Positions 23,872 to 35,425 of a stretch of DNA of 64,000 bases are shown here, piece by piece. The notes below the pieces were generated by a model. It worked only from the letters and a program-made list of their open reading frames with translations, was not told the origin of the DNA and searched no databases. The position numbers and the translations under genes were made by a program. Numbering within the stretch: the stretch's first letter is position 1; each line of letters opens with the position of its first letter. The stretch covers positions 13,761,922 to 13,825,921 of the forward strand of contig JALGPY010000012.1 of NCBI GenBank assembly GCA_023055425.1, in the 5' to 3' direction. The stretch is from Linanthus parryae. Lineage: Eukaryota > Streptophyta > Magnoliopsida > Ericales > Polemoniaceae.

Positions 23872-25432
23872 TGTAGGGTTTTGATTCATGGATTGCACAA
23901 CGGAAGCATAAACAAACATAAAACCATGCAAAACCCTCCAAGGATCACAAGTCAAGAGACATAACGATGGTAAGGGTTAGAAATCATGAACACACCTTTG
24001 GGTTCTCCTTGATGACTTCAAACGCGAATAGTGTCACGTCTCTACGGTTGATCCACGCCTAGAGGTGAGATCTAGATCCTCCAAATCCATGTGTTAGCTA
24101 GGAAGAATGGAGGAGGAAGAAGGAATCGCCAACAATGGAGTGCCAAGAGGTGGGGCGGCTCCCTTTGGCCGACGGGTAGGGGGCGGCGGTCCCAAAGGGT
24201 TTCGGCCCTCTATGGGACTTGCTCTCTCCTTGCTTTGTTCTCTCCTTACTTTATCAAATAGATGTGTATGTGTGTAGAGAGAAAAATAAGCTAGGAGTGT
24301 TCTTTATATAGTCCAACAACTCCTTGTCCTACTACATAAAGAACCCCTCATAATCCACCTCAAGTTCGGATTAGTCCCTTTTGCAAAATAGTCCTTATCA
24401 TGTCAATACATGGATTAGTTTTATTTGCAAATTAATCCTAATCATGTCTCTACATGAATTAGGCCACCTTGGCAAATCCTAATCATGTCTATACATGGAT
24501 TAGTCCAACTTGCATATTAGTCCTACTAAGTTAGCAAGTTGTTGCGATTTGATCATTTTAATTAATTAATCATATTAATTAATTATTTCCCATGTCTAGT
24601 TCACCCCTATATGGCGTGTGACCCCATAGGTTCTATTTAGTTGGTAGTAACTATTTACCAATATGGAGCGGCCTCTAGCAAGACATCCATTCTAGCCAAC
24701 AAATAGAATAGTCATCATGACAAACCTTGTGCAAGTAATTGTCTCATCCCTTTGTCCCAATATCCGGATTGGACACGAGACATACAAGTCACACTAGTAT
24801 ATCCAATCCATAGTTTCTCGATCCTGGGAATAGCCTTATTCGTGCAAATAACATCAATATCCCATATTGATTTATTTGAGTCTGGCCAGACATTTTATAA
24901 GCACTATCCCTCGAGTGGCCTAGGATATTTGCTCCCGTTATGTGGGAGGGACAAATTCTATCTACGTCCACTACGATTTCTAAGCTTGCTTCTTATTGTA
25001 TCCAGTACACGCCTTTATAACTACCCAGTTACGGTGTAGCGTTTAACGCTACCAAGATCACAATAATCCACAACTAGATAATCTAGTGACTTCAAGTCTA
25101 AGGATGACAATACTGTTGCACCGCGAGAAGCGCTTGTGACTTAACATAACATGTATGTAGCCTTCTCGGAGATGGGTCAATCCAGTATGCCATTACTCCT
25201 AATGCATACTCATGTGTTGGATCATGATATCTCCATATCAATCCAACCCCATACTAGTCTATAGATGATTGTCCTATTAATCATTTATAATTGACTAGGG
25301 ATATTTAAGAATATAACACTTATATTCTAAGGACTTCATTCATGTTAACATATCTCCATATCGATAACATAATGAATCGTAAATCCATAAATGTCACGAT
25401 TAATTGATTGCCTCTAGGGCACAATTCCAACA
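23872..25432 (-). repeat. Angela-like 5' LTR (right copy)
   Basis: Second LTR copy; TSD AACGA follows at 25433. It differs from the left copy by about 11 substitutions or small indels by eye. The tRNA-iMet primer site lies directly outside it, inside the element. Confidence 0.95.
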
Positions 25433-25437
25433 AACGA

Positions 25438-25948
25438 AGCTATGTGGAGCGTAATGCAGTGAACCCCGGTAAATAAATCTCGTATTATACCTGTACGAAA
25501 TTATTGTATTATAAAGACACCACGCTTTCAAATTACTTGTAATTGCTGTAATGTATGCAGGATCACAAACCAGGAAAAAGCCTCGGAAGAACTCTGTTGC
25601 AACTGCTCAAGTGGAAACGGACAATGTCCATGACAGTGATGCGGTTATATTGATGATATACATACCTAAGTTGTGCTTAATTTCAAGTCCTTACACATTA
25701 ATTAAGTTGTACAACTCTGTGATGCAGGTTACGACACATGATGTTGGTGTAAGAAGATCTCATCGACTCACACCTACTAGGTTGGCGAAAAGAGCAAATC
25801 CAGCATCAACTCCCAAGACGAGAGGTCGGACCACCTCAAGGACAGATGTCGAAATGGAAGAGCTAAATCTATCTGACAATGACATGTCTACTGATGTAAG
25901 TACCAATACATCGGAGAATATATGTTTCTTCAGTATCTTTAATTACAC
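25438..25948 (+). pseudogene. TNPA-like gene, middle exons
   Basis: This resumes the third copy of the repeated exon pair (VERNAVNPG-like, then after a GCAG acceptor near 25560 QTRKKPRKNSVATAQVETDNVHDSDAV). A further exon at about 25728-25895 is basic and Ser/Thr-rich (RRSHRLTPTRLAKRANP) and ends acidic. The second LTR element interrupts the following intron at 25949. Confidence 0.6.
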
Positions 25949-27327
25949 TGTGAGGACCCAGTCACCTATTTAACAAATAAAACCGATTTCACGATTTAAA
26001 TTGCAGTTTAATATCAACCCAGTCTGACACTTCCAGACATCCGAAAAAACTCAACCAGCGGGACACACAAGTCTGCTAGATCACTTTTTAATGAAATATC
26101 TAAAAATTTGGTAATCGACTCAAAATGACTAACAAGCTATTTTTTATAATATCTCGTCAAACAACGGATTACTAAAATTCACTAAAAACAGCTAAAACAA
26201 TATTTTAGCTAAAAACAAGTTTTTTTTAGCAACTACATCGCGATCCAGTCACGCTCCGGCTCAACCTGTAAAATAGGGGGTGAGCCAAACAGTCCAGCAG
26301 GTACCGCCTAACCACCAGCGTAGAAATTAAAAATCTACTTAACACACACGACAACATGTGACATCAAACACACAATTTACGTGATTTATCAATCGCCCAA
26401 ACAATTATCAGATAGCGAAAAAGCTGTGAAAATCACACCAGCAGTTTATATAGAAATATACCGTAACTGCAAGAAACTCAGAGATTAGATTTCCCCTTTT
26501 TTTCCCATAAAGCCCAGGCTTGAACGCCTAAATCCAATTCCTACCAATTAGTGTATTCTCACAAGATTAAGAGACATTTAAAATCACTGAAAGGTCACTA
26601 ATAATGAAATACCCATTTATGGTATTGCAGGGGAGAGCATGAAGTCTCACTCACCTTTGGAGAAAAAGCCAACTCACTCCCCAACCTTCTCTTAAGATCT
26701 TTCAAACTGAAACCTTTCTACCAAGATCAAGCCCACACACAGAAGAACCCAAACAAATTGCTAAACAACTTTCAAACTAACACTAAGATCTTTGAAAACG
26801 GAATGAAAACTTTTTGTTCTCCTCCCTCTTTATTTCCTCTCCAGCCCGAAGTGATAGACACAACATCACTTCTCTTTTTTTTTTCATCCTTCCCTCCTCC
26901 CCTTTGTGACTAAGCATGTTTAGAAATGAACATCAGAAAAATATAGTAGTTGTGTACTAGCCACCTCATTACTAGGTGTCACTCATGACTTGTAGAAATA
27001 TAAACCACCTCAAGTAATTGTAAAATTACAAACCAACCATTAGACATTTAGTTGGAATGGAATAATCAAATGCAATAACCACACAGTTTATTTCATGTAC
27101 ATGTAATGGAACAATTTGTCCACCAATTTTACAGTAATATGAGTTTCACTTAGCTCACAAACAACCCACAAATTGTGCCCTTATTTATTACAAGAAGGAT
27201 ATAAATTCAAATTTAACAAATATTATTAAATGAAAGAAATGAAGTAGAACCACGCAGTCATTACTAATACATCATATATGCGTACAATTTAGCATTCTTT
27301 AATATTTCATAAACACCGGGTCTCACA
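25949..27327 (-). repeat. Ty3-type derivative, 3' LTR (left copy)
   Basis: TGTGAGGACC...GGTCTCACA boundaries; near-identical to 29980-31359. Confidence 0.93.
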
Positions 27328-27424
27328 ATTTTCCTCCACTTAAAAAAATTTCGTCCCGAAATTATGTTTCAAGAGGACATACGAGTCCTTCAAAATAAAT
27401 TTTCGAAAAGAAACAGGTACACTT

Positions 27425-27760
27425 GAGTCAACTGTTTATAACAATAATGAATTTGTGTTGTCAACCGGTATGTCACTTACAGACATAAATGAAGTCAACT
27501 GTTCATAGTAAAACCGAAAGTGTGTTATCAACCACTATGTCACTTACGGACATAAATATTGTCAACCGTTCATATTAAGAACGAAATGTGATATCAACCA
27601 GTCTGTCATTTACAGACATAAATGAAGTCAACCGTTCATAATTTGAACGAAATGTGATATCAACCGGTATGTCATTTACAGACATAAATGAAGTCAACCG
27701 TTCATAATTTGAACGAAATGTGATATCAACCGGTCTGTCACTTACAGACATATAACACGG
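27425..27760. repeat. 66-bp tandem repeat array, about five units
   Basis: The unit runs from GTCAACCGTTCATA through CGAAATGTGATATCAACC to CATTTACAGACATAAATGA. Because 66 is a multiple of three, a minus-strand frame stays open through it (VDITFRSNYERLTSFMSVND repeated), which is a by-product and not evidence for a gene. It sits just inside the 3' end of the element. Confidence 0.9.
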
Positions 27761-29146
27761 ACACATAATCCGGTATCAACCCTCATTTTAATGGAAAACA
27801 CCTCTCTTAAAGAGTAATCACAATCTAAAGGCAAATTAAATTGTAATGGCCACACAATAGAAATCGCAGTCTCAAGATGATTTAGTGCCAAATAAATACT
27901 AGGAAGCGAATATCACAACAAAATATATGTTCGAGATAATATCACAATTTCACTGTAAATACAACAAACATGAGGATTAGATGTTCCCCACCAGAAACTG
28001 AAGAATCAGACATAAAATTGAACTAACAAACAACCCGCAACAACTCAAAAGAACATAGGCAATCACTTTACATGGCTTATACCAACCAGAGGCTTGCTCT
28101 CTGTCAATTGAACTCCACTATTATTTTTTCGTTTCATACCTTGTAAACTAAAGTAAATGACACAACTAAAAACTCACTCTCTCGAACAAGTCGTGCAATT
28201 TTTCTTACTATAACCATATTACCACTGGCTACCACTGGCTAAAGTTACCACTAGAATCTAATACTTTCAGCTTATGTGATTTCTATTATTGAAACAGGAA
28301 CAAATGTCTAAAAAAATCATACGATCAAATCAACTGTATCTTTTTCTTTTCCGGTTAAGTACCTGTCATAGGCAGATTGTAGTTCCCTCTCTTCGCCCTA
28401 CAAAGGCGAGGAGAGTACACACCATATGTCCCTCCACCCTGATCTTCTTTGCTAGGATTCTTCTTCACTTACAAAATGTTCTTATTTTCAAGACAAAATG
28501 TTCTTATTTTCAAGACGTAGTCCTCTCTCTCTCTCTAACATAGAGGTCAACATCCTCCCCATCTCCATCTGCTTCCCGAGAGCCCGATGAAACTATAACA
28601 CTTGGACTTTCTTTATCATTTGTTTAATTCATCTACTTCTTGTATTTTCAGTCTAGAAGTTCCGCACATCTCTCTTTGTCCTTTTTTTTTCTGGGACCAA
28701 ATAGTAATCTTTCTTTCACAACTCCACCCCCACACAAAAAAATATGGAGTATCTACTTATTTTCATGGATATTCCATCATAGACCACGAAAAAAAATTAA
28801 AATTGGCTAGTCAAGATTTCTCTTTTAGCATGCACCAGTGGACGTGGCCTTTTAGGATAGTAAACATTACCACCAGTGGACGTGGCCTTTTAGGATAGTA
28901 AGCATTAGAAAATGATAGCAACCATTACCTCTTACTATAGGAAAGTACATCAGCCCCATTTTACTAAAATTCTACTACACATACATGACTAAGCAGATTA
29001 AAAGGGCTATAGTTACACTACTAACAAAAGAAAAGACAATAACGCATCTAGTTTTACATATTCGCCACAACATAAATTTGTCTCATAAATTTTAGTGACA
29101 ATTACAGTTAATATACATACGTCTCATTTTTTGACCTTCCACATAT

Positions 29147-29255
29147 CTTTTTTTTTTTTAGAATTACACCATATAGTTGGGTTTGAACTCGTGACCTCAT
29201 GCAGGGGTTTTCAAATGCTTTACCACTGAGCTAGCACCCATTTGCCCTCCCGCAC
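29147..29255 (-). mobile_element. tRNA-derived SINE
   Basis: On the minus strand the body starts GGGTGCTAGCTCAGTGGTAA, containing a pol III A box (TAGCTCAGTGG). About 40 bp on is a B box (GAGTTCAAACC). The body ends in a run of 12 A (T run 29148-29159 on the plus strand). Similar CACATATCTT and CACATCTTTT strings flank it and may be the target duplication. The length of about 100 bp and tRNA-like head fit plant SINEs. It cannot be a working tRNA because the acceptor stem does not close. Confidence 0.75.
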
Positions 29256-29979
29256 ATCTTTTACCAACAAGAAAGATCATTTATTTTGATCTCCAAGTGC
29301 CTCAAAGAAGCAATTGAGTCGAACTTCAGTGATTTTTCTATACTAAAAATTATAAGTCATGTATTTATTTATTTTTTTATCTTTTTTTTTCTCTTTCTGA
29401 GGAAATAGTAATGTCACTTAAACCACTGTGAAACCTGAGGTACCACAAACTATCACCCCAAAAAAACAAAAATACCAAAATCCAAAAAAAATTTATCCTT
29501 CGTTCAATTTTTGTTCTCACATCATCAGTTAGGCATAAACAAGTAGCTATCTAAACCCAAGCACCACCATATTGGTTTTTAACCAAACTTGAGACATCTT
29601 AGACTTTATAAAATCATTCAAAAATAACAAGTCACGGGAAACTTGTTGTCTAATCTACTTCAATGCCATGCCTGAACAATATTTCTCATTACACGTCCAT
29701 ATATATCACCCTCTCTTTCAAAACATATTTTCAATGACATTTTCTTTTTCTATTGACGTTCACTATACTTTGGAAAATATCCTCCTAACCAATATATGTA
29801 TTACTTCCATATTCCCCAGGCGTGTAAGATTGTACATCCATCTTGTTAATTAGTTTTAGGCCATTAACATATTTTGGAACGTGGGTCTGCACCAGTTGTA
29901 CAAGTCCGCCCTACAACATTTACGAAAACCCGGATATACACTTAACAATTCCGGCTGGGGTAATGGCTCTGATACCATT

Positions 29980-31359
29980 TGTGAGGACCCAGTCACCTAT
30001 TTAACAAATAAAACCGATTTCACGATTTAAATTGCAGTTTAATATCAACCCAGTCTGACAGTTCCAGACATCCGAAAAAACTCAACCAGCGGGACACACA
30101 AGTCTGCTAGATCATTTTTAATGAAATATCTAAAAATTTGGTAATCGACTCAAAATGACTAACAAGCTATTTTTTATAATATCTCGTCAAACAACGGATT
30201 ACTAAAATTCACTAAAAACAGCTAAAACAATATTTTAGCTAAAAACAAGTTTTTTTTTAGCAACTACATCGCGATCCAGTCACGCTCCGGCTCAACCTGT
30301 AAAATAGGGGGTGAGCCAAACAGTCCAGCAGGTACCGCCTAACCACCAGCGTAGAAATTAAAAATCTACTTAACACACCCGACAACATGTGACATCAAAC
30401 ACACAATTTACGTGATTTATCAATCGCCCAAACAATTATCAGATAGCGAAAAAGCTGTGAAAATCACCCCAGCAGTTTATATAGAAATATACCGTAACTG
30501 CAAGAAACTCAGAGATTAGATTTCCCCTATTTTTTTCCCATAAAGCCCAGGCTTGAACGCCTAAATCCAATTCCTACCAATTAGTGTATTCTCACAAGAT
30601 TAAGAGACATTTAAAATCACTGAAAGGTCACTAATAATGAAATACCCATTTATGGTATTGCAGGGGAGAGCATGAAGTCTCACTCACCTTTGGAGAAAAA
30701 GCCAACTCACTCCCCAACCTTCTCTTAAGATCTTTCAAACTGAAACCTTTCTACCAAGATCAAGCCCACACACAGAAGAACCCAAACAAATTGCTAAACA
30801 AATTTCAAACTAACACTAAGATCTTTGAAAACGGAATGAAAACTTTTTATTCTCCTCCCTCTTTATTTCCTCTCCAGCCCGAAGTGATAGACACAACATC
30901 ACTTCTCTTTTTTTTCATCGTTCCCTCCTCCCCTTTGTGACTAAGCATGTTTAGAAATGAACATCAGAAAAAATATAGTAGTTTTGTACTAGCCACCTCA
31001 TTACTAGGTGCCACTCATGACTTGTAGAAATATAAACCACCTCAAGTAATTGTAAAATTACAAACCAACCATTAGACATTTAGTTGGAATGGAATAATCA
31101 AATGCAATAACCACACAGTTTATTTCATGTACATGTAATGGAACAATTTGTCCACCAATTTTACAAAAATATGAGTTTCACGTAACTCACAAACAACCCA
31201 CTAATTGTGCCCTTATTTATTACAAGAAGGATATAAATTCAAATTTAACAAATATTATTAAATGAAAGAAATGAAGTAGAACCACGTAGTCATTACTAAT
31301 ACATCATATATGCGTACAATTTAGCATTCTTTAATATTTCATAAACACCGGGTCTCACA
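29980..31359 (-). repeat. Ty3-type derivative, 5' LTR (right copy)
   Basis: Second LTR copy, directly outside the iMet primer-binding site; TSD TACAC follows at 31360. Confidence 0.93.
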
Positions 31360-31364
31360 TACAC

Positions 31365-33129
31365 TATGTGTGGAACTATCTATATCATAGAGTACTCATG
31401 ATGATTTTTTCTTGTAGGATGCGGTGCTTCATGATACACCGAGAAGGTCCATTCGACTGAATTCGACAAGGGAACGATCACCTCCAACTAACGAGGCAAA
31501 TTCCGAGAGCAACTTCTGTGCTGAATGTATGTAACTTAAGTCACATATTAAATACATGGACAAATTCGTTTATTCTTTTCATATTTCATTACAAATTGGA
31601 TGCTTGTTGTGTAAACATTGCATAAACTATTTGTTGCAGACCCGGAAAGAATTAGATCTCGACGAGGAGTGACTCGTGGACTGAAAGTTAGAAAGACCCT
31701 GAAAGATAAAGCTAAGATTCCTGTCAACATTCCTTTAAGGAAGCGCATACCAGTGGGTGATGGACATTTAGAGCTAACAGCCGAGGTTGGTGTTGCAGTT
31801 CGCATGTACGCGCCCGTTGAAGTACCGTCGTGGAGCGCTATGGAGCCTCATCACAAGAAACCAATTTACGACCACCTGCAAGTGAGTTGGGTTATACGCG
31901 TTTCATTTTTCTTCAGCTTATGGTCAATGAACTTAAATTTCATTTGATGTACTCTGTCTATTTAGGGGATATTTGAGCTTGATTTTTCGAGGAAACATAT
32001 TGTTCGTGCTATCAGCTCCATGTGCAGCAGATCATATAGTGACCACAGATACAAGCTGCATAAGTATTACAAACCTTTCCGCAGCCCAATTGAAGCAAGG
32101 CGTCATCCTTCGCCACTTGTGAACCAGAATGATTGGAACACATTGTGTCTTTACTTTGAGTCTGAAGCCTGTAAGGTAAAACAAATACAAGACTTTGTCG
32201 TACACATTTATTCATTTCTTCCATTTTTCTTTTTCCTGAAAATACGTATATTAAATTTTGTTGGCATCATATGGCAGAAAAAGAGTAGAAGGGGTACTGA
32301 GAACAGACGACACATCAAGAATCTGCATACATCTGGTTCGAAGACTTTTGTACAGCGCTTGCATGAGATGGTAATGCTTTTAACTTCTCTGATTTTTACA
32401 TTACCATAAATTTAATGCTTAAACTTGTATTCCACTAAGTGTTTCTGTAAAAATCAGCCCCCTTATCTTCATTTACATGTAACATTCATTTACTATCTTG
32501 TATAGGAAAAACCGTCACTTATTGACAATTTCAAGACCACTCATTGCAAAAGTGGCACAAGCATCTGGATGTCGCGGGAGGCCCGTAATCTATATGTATG
32601 TTATACATTTCCTACGAAAGTATTAATGTTTTGCCAGGATTTTAAAACTCAATCAACTGTTTTGAAATGACAGAATCAAATGATAGAAATGAGGGACAAT
32701 GATGTGGATGGTGTCCTAACTGAAGAACAGATTACGGAGGAAGTGCTTGGAAAAAGGCGGGGTTTTGTAGCTGGCTACGGAGGGGGCGAGGTACCAAAAT
32801 CTGCTTGGACTTACGAAGATGGGAGGTTTGAATATCTTGCAAGGGCTGAAGAAGCTGAAAAGATGGCGGAAGCAGAACGAAACAGGGCAGAAGCTGAACG
32901 TCGAAGGGCAGAAGCTGAACGAAGAAGAGCAGAGGCTGCGGAGAAGCGTTCGGAAGCCCTGGAAAAGAGGATGAGCAATGTGGAGGCACTGATACTCAAG
33001 ACTCTCCCCCTTCCAGAGGAATCTGAATCTGAGCCGGAATATGAGCCCGAATCTGAAGAGGAATTTGCAGAGGAATCTGAGCCAGAGTCCGTGTCGGAAT
33101 CGGAGTCGGACACTTCAGACAGAGAATGA
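31365..33129 (+). pseudogene. TNPA-like gene, 3' exons with Ptta/En/Spm transposase domain
   Basis: Six exons with clear splice sites begin near 31418, 31641, 31970, 32278, 32506 and 32671; the stop is at 33127-33129. The conserved region matches the plant Ptta/En/Spm (Transposase_24) family: VEVPSWSAMEPHHKKPIYDHL, FELDFSRKHIVR, WNTLCLYFESEACK, then HTSGSKTF and MSREARNLY. The last exon has an Ala/Glu/Arg coiled coil made of repeated AERRRAE units (about 32840-32990) and a Glu/Ser acidic tail. In En/Spm the TNPA protein binds subterminal repeats and pairs the ends; a similar role is inferred. This 3' part shows no stop, but the gene as a whole is split by two LTR insertions. Confidence 0.82.
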
Positions 33130-34913
33130 GGTAAGAGACTTGGTACTTAAATTTGTATTTGAATAGAGTCCTAATATTATCGGATTTCTGATCTTCTGTC
33201 ATGCTTCGATTGCATTATTGTGGTTAATTAGGGAGAAGGTTTTTTAAATGCATGATGTTACTGGCTTGAGCAACCTGCACTTAGTCGTCACATGCCTGGG
33301 GTTTTTTCCATCTGACCTTTACCTAACTTGACTAAAATTAGAAGTTGTAACAAAGTGTCTGCTGTTGGATCCCTATTTACGTGGATTGAGTATGCAGTTA
33401 ACCTGTCTTCATTTGCCAGTTTCCATTCTTTGTATACGTATCTAGTTATTACCAATTTATTAGTTTTGCTCTTTATGCATTTGAGGTTCTAACAAATACT
33501 TCCATGGACTAATAACTCCAGTATGTGGACATCTGACTTGTGGTCCGAGATGAAAATGTCCCAATCTGTTAGGCGAATCTTTAATTATCGTAGTAATTTG
33601 AACATTGAATAGGATTGTAGTACTATGCGTATGACTGGTTTTGAAGTTCACTAGGATTCGGTTCCTATTTCCGTCGTTCAAGTAACTGGTGAATGGCAAT
33701 GGGATTCAGTTTAATTGAATAGGATTTCAGGCATCTGCACGAGTCTTTAGTCACGGATTTCTAGAGTTTAGAGCTGATTACATTATGTGAAGTTGATTAC
33801 ACTCAGTCTTGGCGGGTTAGCTGAGAAATTACATTTCATAATTTCAGAAGTGTTTGCTGTGTGTAACTTGCAAAGGCATGTTCCTTTCGACTAAATTCAG
33901 CTATCAAACCCAAATATTAGAAATGTTTTGATTAATTCAAAGATGTTGAATCCTTCCCTAATCATAATCAAATTCTGTATTTGTTCTTACGCAGTCGGAA
34001 TTTGCTGTTTGGAAAGCACTTCATGCCGTCCAGAAATCGTTATTCTCAACGGTACCAAATCCTCCTCGATACTTTGTCCAAATGCTTAAATATGTTTCTG
34101 AATTTAAATTCTGTCATCAATTACAGTGTCTTTAGGAATCAAGTGCGCAAGTGACTTCATGTATGAATATTTGCTGCAGGGGTTCGTGAATGGATCGAGT
34201 ACGTACGTTAGCTTTTTCGACGACCTGTTCGTGAATGGAGTGTATATATGGTTCATGCCACGGAGTTTTGGATCCACTATGTCTGCTATGTCTATTATTT
34301 CTGTTAACTGGACTACGAACCGGAATGACTTGTGTATTTGTTGAACTTATGTCTATCAGCTCGAATCTGCTGCGACTGAATATTTTGAACTGGGATGTGT
34401 GATGTTAAGTTTTATGCTGCTGTTTTGGGCAATCTGTGACATGTTGCTGAATGCAACTACTGTTTATGTTAAGTTTTATGTTAGCTGCCTATTTATGGCA
34501 TCTTGTTTATTTTTGGACACCATGTTTGGATGGTCTTCAAAAGTGCTTTTTTTATTAAGTTGTGATAAAGGTGACAAGCACGAAGGTCAGAAGAAAGATG
34601 AAGTACCGTCAAACTTCTCTTCTAATGACTATTCTGGATGTCATCTATCTAAATAAACATGAATATGTGTTTGTCGCCAGTTTTAAAGGTGACAAAAACA
34701 CATAGTCAGTAGAACGAAACTACCGACAGAAATATATGTCACTGCTTACTCTTTCTGCCGACAAACATGACGTTTGTCGGCTATCACTCTAACGACGGAG
34801 CTATTGTGACTACGGATCGACAAACCAATTTATGTCGGTAGAATAACTGCCGACAAGTTTAAGCTATCTAACGATAAATTTTGCTGTCAACGGAGGCAGT
34901 ATTTGTTGTAGTG
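33130..34913 (+). other. CACTA 3' untranslated and subterminal region
   Basis: No recognisable protein from the TNPA-like stop to the right TIR. Short T-rich open frames (34126-34344, 34399-34656) look random. From about 34660 the motif GCCGACAAA/TTTGTCGGC recurs in both orientations up to the terminal repeat. Confidence 0.6.
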
Positions 34914-34916
34914 GAT

Positions 34917-35425
34917 GTCGAGGTACATTTACCTACCGGTTGCCATTCGTGAGAAGCTTGGACAAATGCACTCAATTTTCAGCATATCCCTGCCAGAATA
35001 TAGAACTGTTCATGACATCAGAAAGTGGGAGATTGTTTGGACAAAGCCTGACATTCCAAGGCAACAGAACAAGTAATGTCTTCATTATAATGTTTCAATC
35101 TATCTTGTTTAGATTTTTATCCATTTGTTCTGTAATACTATTTACTTTTTTTTCCAGCCATGATTGTGGAGCATACGTGTGCTTCTACATGCCAAATCTG
35201 AGGGAGCTGATCCCAGACCCTGTTTGGAGGATAAAGATTAATGAAAAATACATAAGAATCTGGATCGCCAATGAAATTGGCCGTTCCGAGTTCAACGACC
35301 TCCGACGGGACCTTCTTGATGCTGTGGACAGATTCAAAGCTGAGGAAAACAATGAGGACTTATTTTCCATAAAGTACAAGGACATACCTACGGTTTATTC
35401 AGCCCTTAGGAATCGTTACTTTTGA
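34917..35425 (+). pseudogene. ULP1-like protease gene, 3' part after the CACTA insertion
   Basis: Joining 8964 to 34917 (one GAT copy kept) keeps the reading frame. The first exon (34917-35072) leads to IPRQQN, where a Gln of the oxyanion hole is expected (35062-35067). After an intron (35073-35157) the exon starts HDCGAYVCFYM, with the nucleophile Cys at 35165-35167. The frame is open to TGA at 35423-35425 (end SALRNRYF). With His 8906 and Asp 8957, all four expected catalytic positions of a C48 protease are present, so the catalytic domain was intact when the CACTA inserted. Confidence 0.85.

Larger units (their letters stand above)
17219..25432 (-). mobile_element. Angela-like Ty1/copia LTR retrotransposon, defective
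   Basis: LTRs 17219-18780 (1562 bp) and 23872-25432 (1561 bp) flank a 5.1-kb interior, with TSD AACGA at 17214-17218 and 25433-25437. Minus orientation is shown by the iMet primer-binding site (TGGTATCAGAGCC, read on the minus strand just left of 23872) and a polypurine tract AAGTGGGAGA beside 18781. Read on the minus strand, the LTR starts TGTTGGAATTGTGCCCTAGA, close to the Angela/BARE LTR start, and its 1.56-kb length fits that lineage. I count about 11 differences between the LTRs (about 0.7%), so the insertion is young. The interior is heavily mutated. Confidence 0.93.
27328..29979 (-). other. Interior of the Ty3-type derivative, non-coding
   Basis: AT-rich, no protein frame. It contains a 66-bp tandem array (27425-27760), a 22-bp direct duplication (about 28478-28516), a roughly 40-bp direct duplication (about 28830-28905) and a SINE (29147-29255). 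Confidence 0.7.
25949..31359 (-). mobile_element. Non-autonomous Ty3/gypsy-type LTR element without gag-pol
   Basis: LTRs 25949-27327 (1379 bp) and 29980-31359 (1380 bp), TSD TACAC at 25944-25948 and 31360-31364. Read on the minus strand the LTR starts TGTGAGACCCGG. The iMet primer site TGGTATCAGAGCC lies just inside 29979, and the tract AAGTGGAGGAAAAT precedes the other LTR. The interior next to that tract reads TTCGGGACGAAATTTTTTTA, a stretch seen at the pol end of Tekay-like chromoviruses. The 2.65-kb interior has no gag or pol frame, so it is a large deletion derivative that would depend on a relative. About 17-18 LTR differences (about 1.3%) by eye. Confidence 0.85.
8965..34913 (+). mobile_element. 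CACTA (En/Spm-type) DNA transposon, 25.9 kb with two nested LTR elements
   Basis: The ends are CACTACAACAA at 8965 and its reverse complement ending at 34913. The 3-bp target duplication GAT is at 8962-8964 and 34914-34916. Removing the two inner LTR elements leaves about 12.3 kb. It encodes TNP2 and a TNPA-like protein in the same orientation, the usual CACTA order. Subterminal regions at both ends repeat a CCGACAAA/TTTGTCGG-type motif in both orientations (about 9000-9065; 34660-34870), as expected for TNPA-binding sites. The insertion is inside a ULP1 exon. Confidence 0.95.

Noticed and set aside
27575..27766. Repetitive 63-codon minus-strand frame
   Set aside because: By-product of the 66-bp tandem repeat.
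29160..29250. tRNA gene
   Set aside because: A and B boxes are present but the acceptor stem does not pair and a poly(A) tail follows; called a SINE.
32732..33202. Three minus-strand frames (Ser/Asp-rich and others)
   Set aside because: Shadows of the coiled-coil and acidic tail of the TNPA-like exon.
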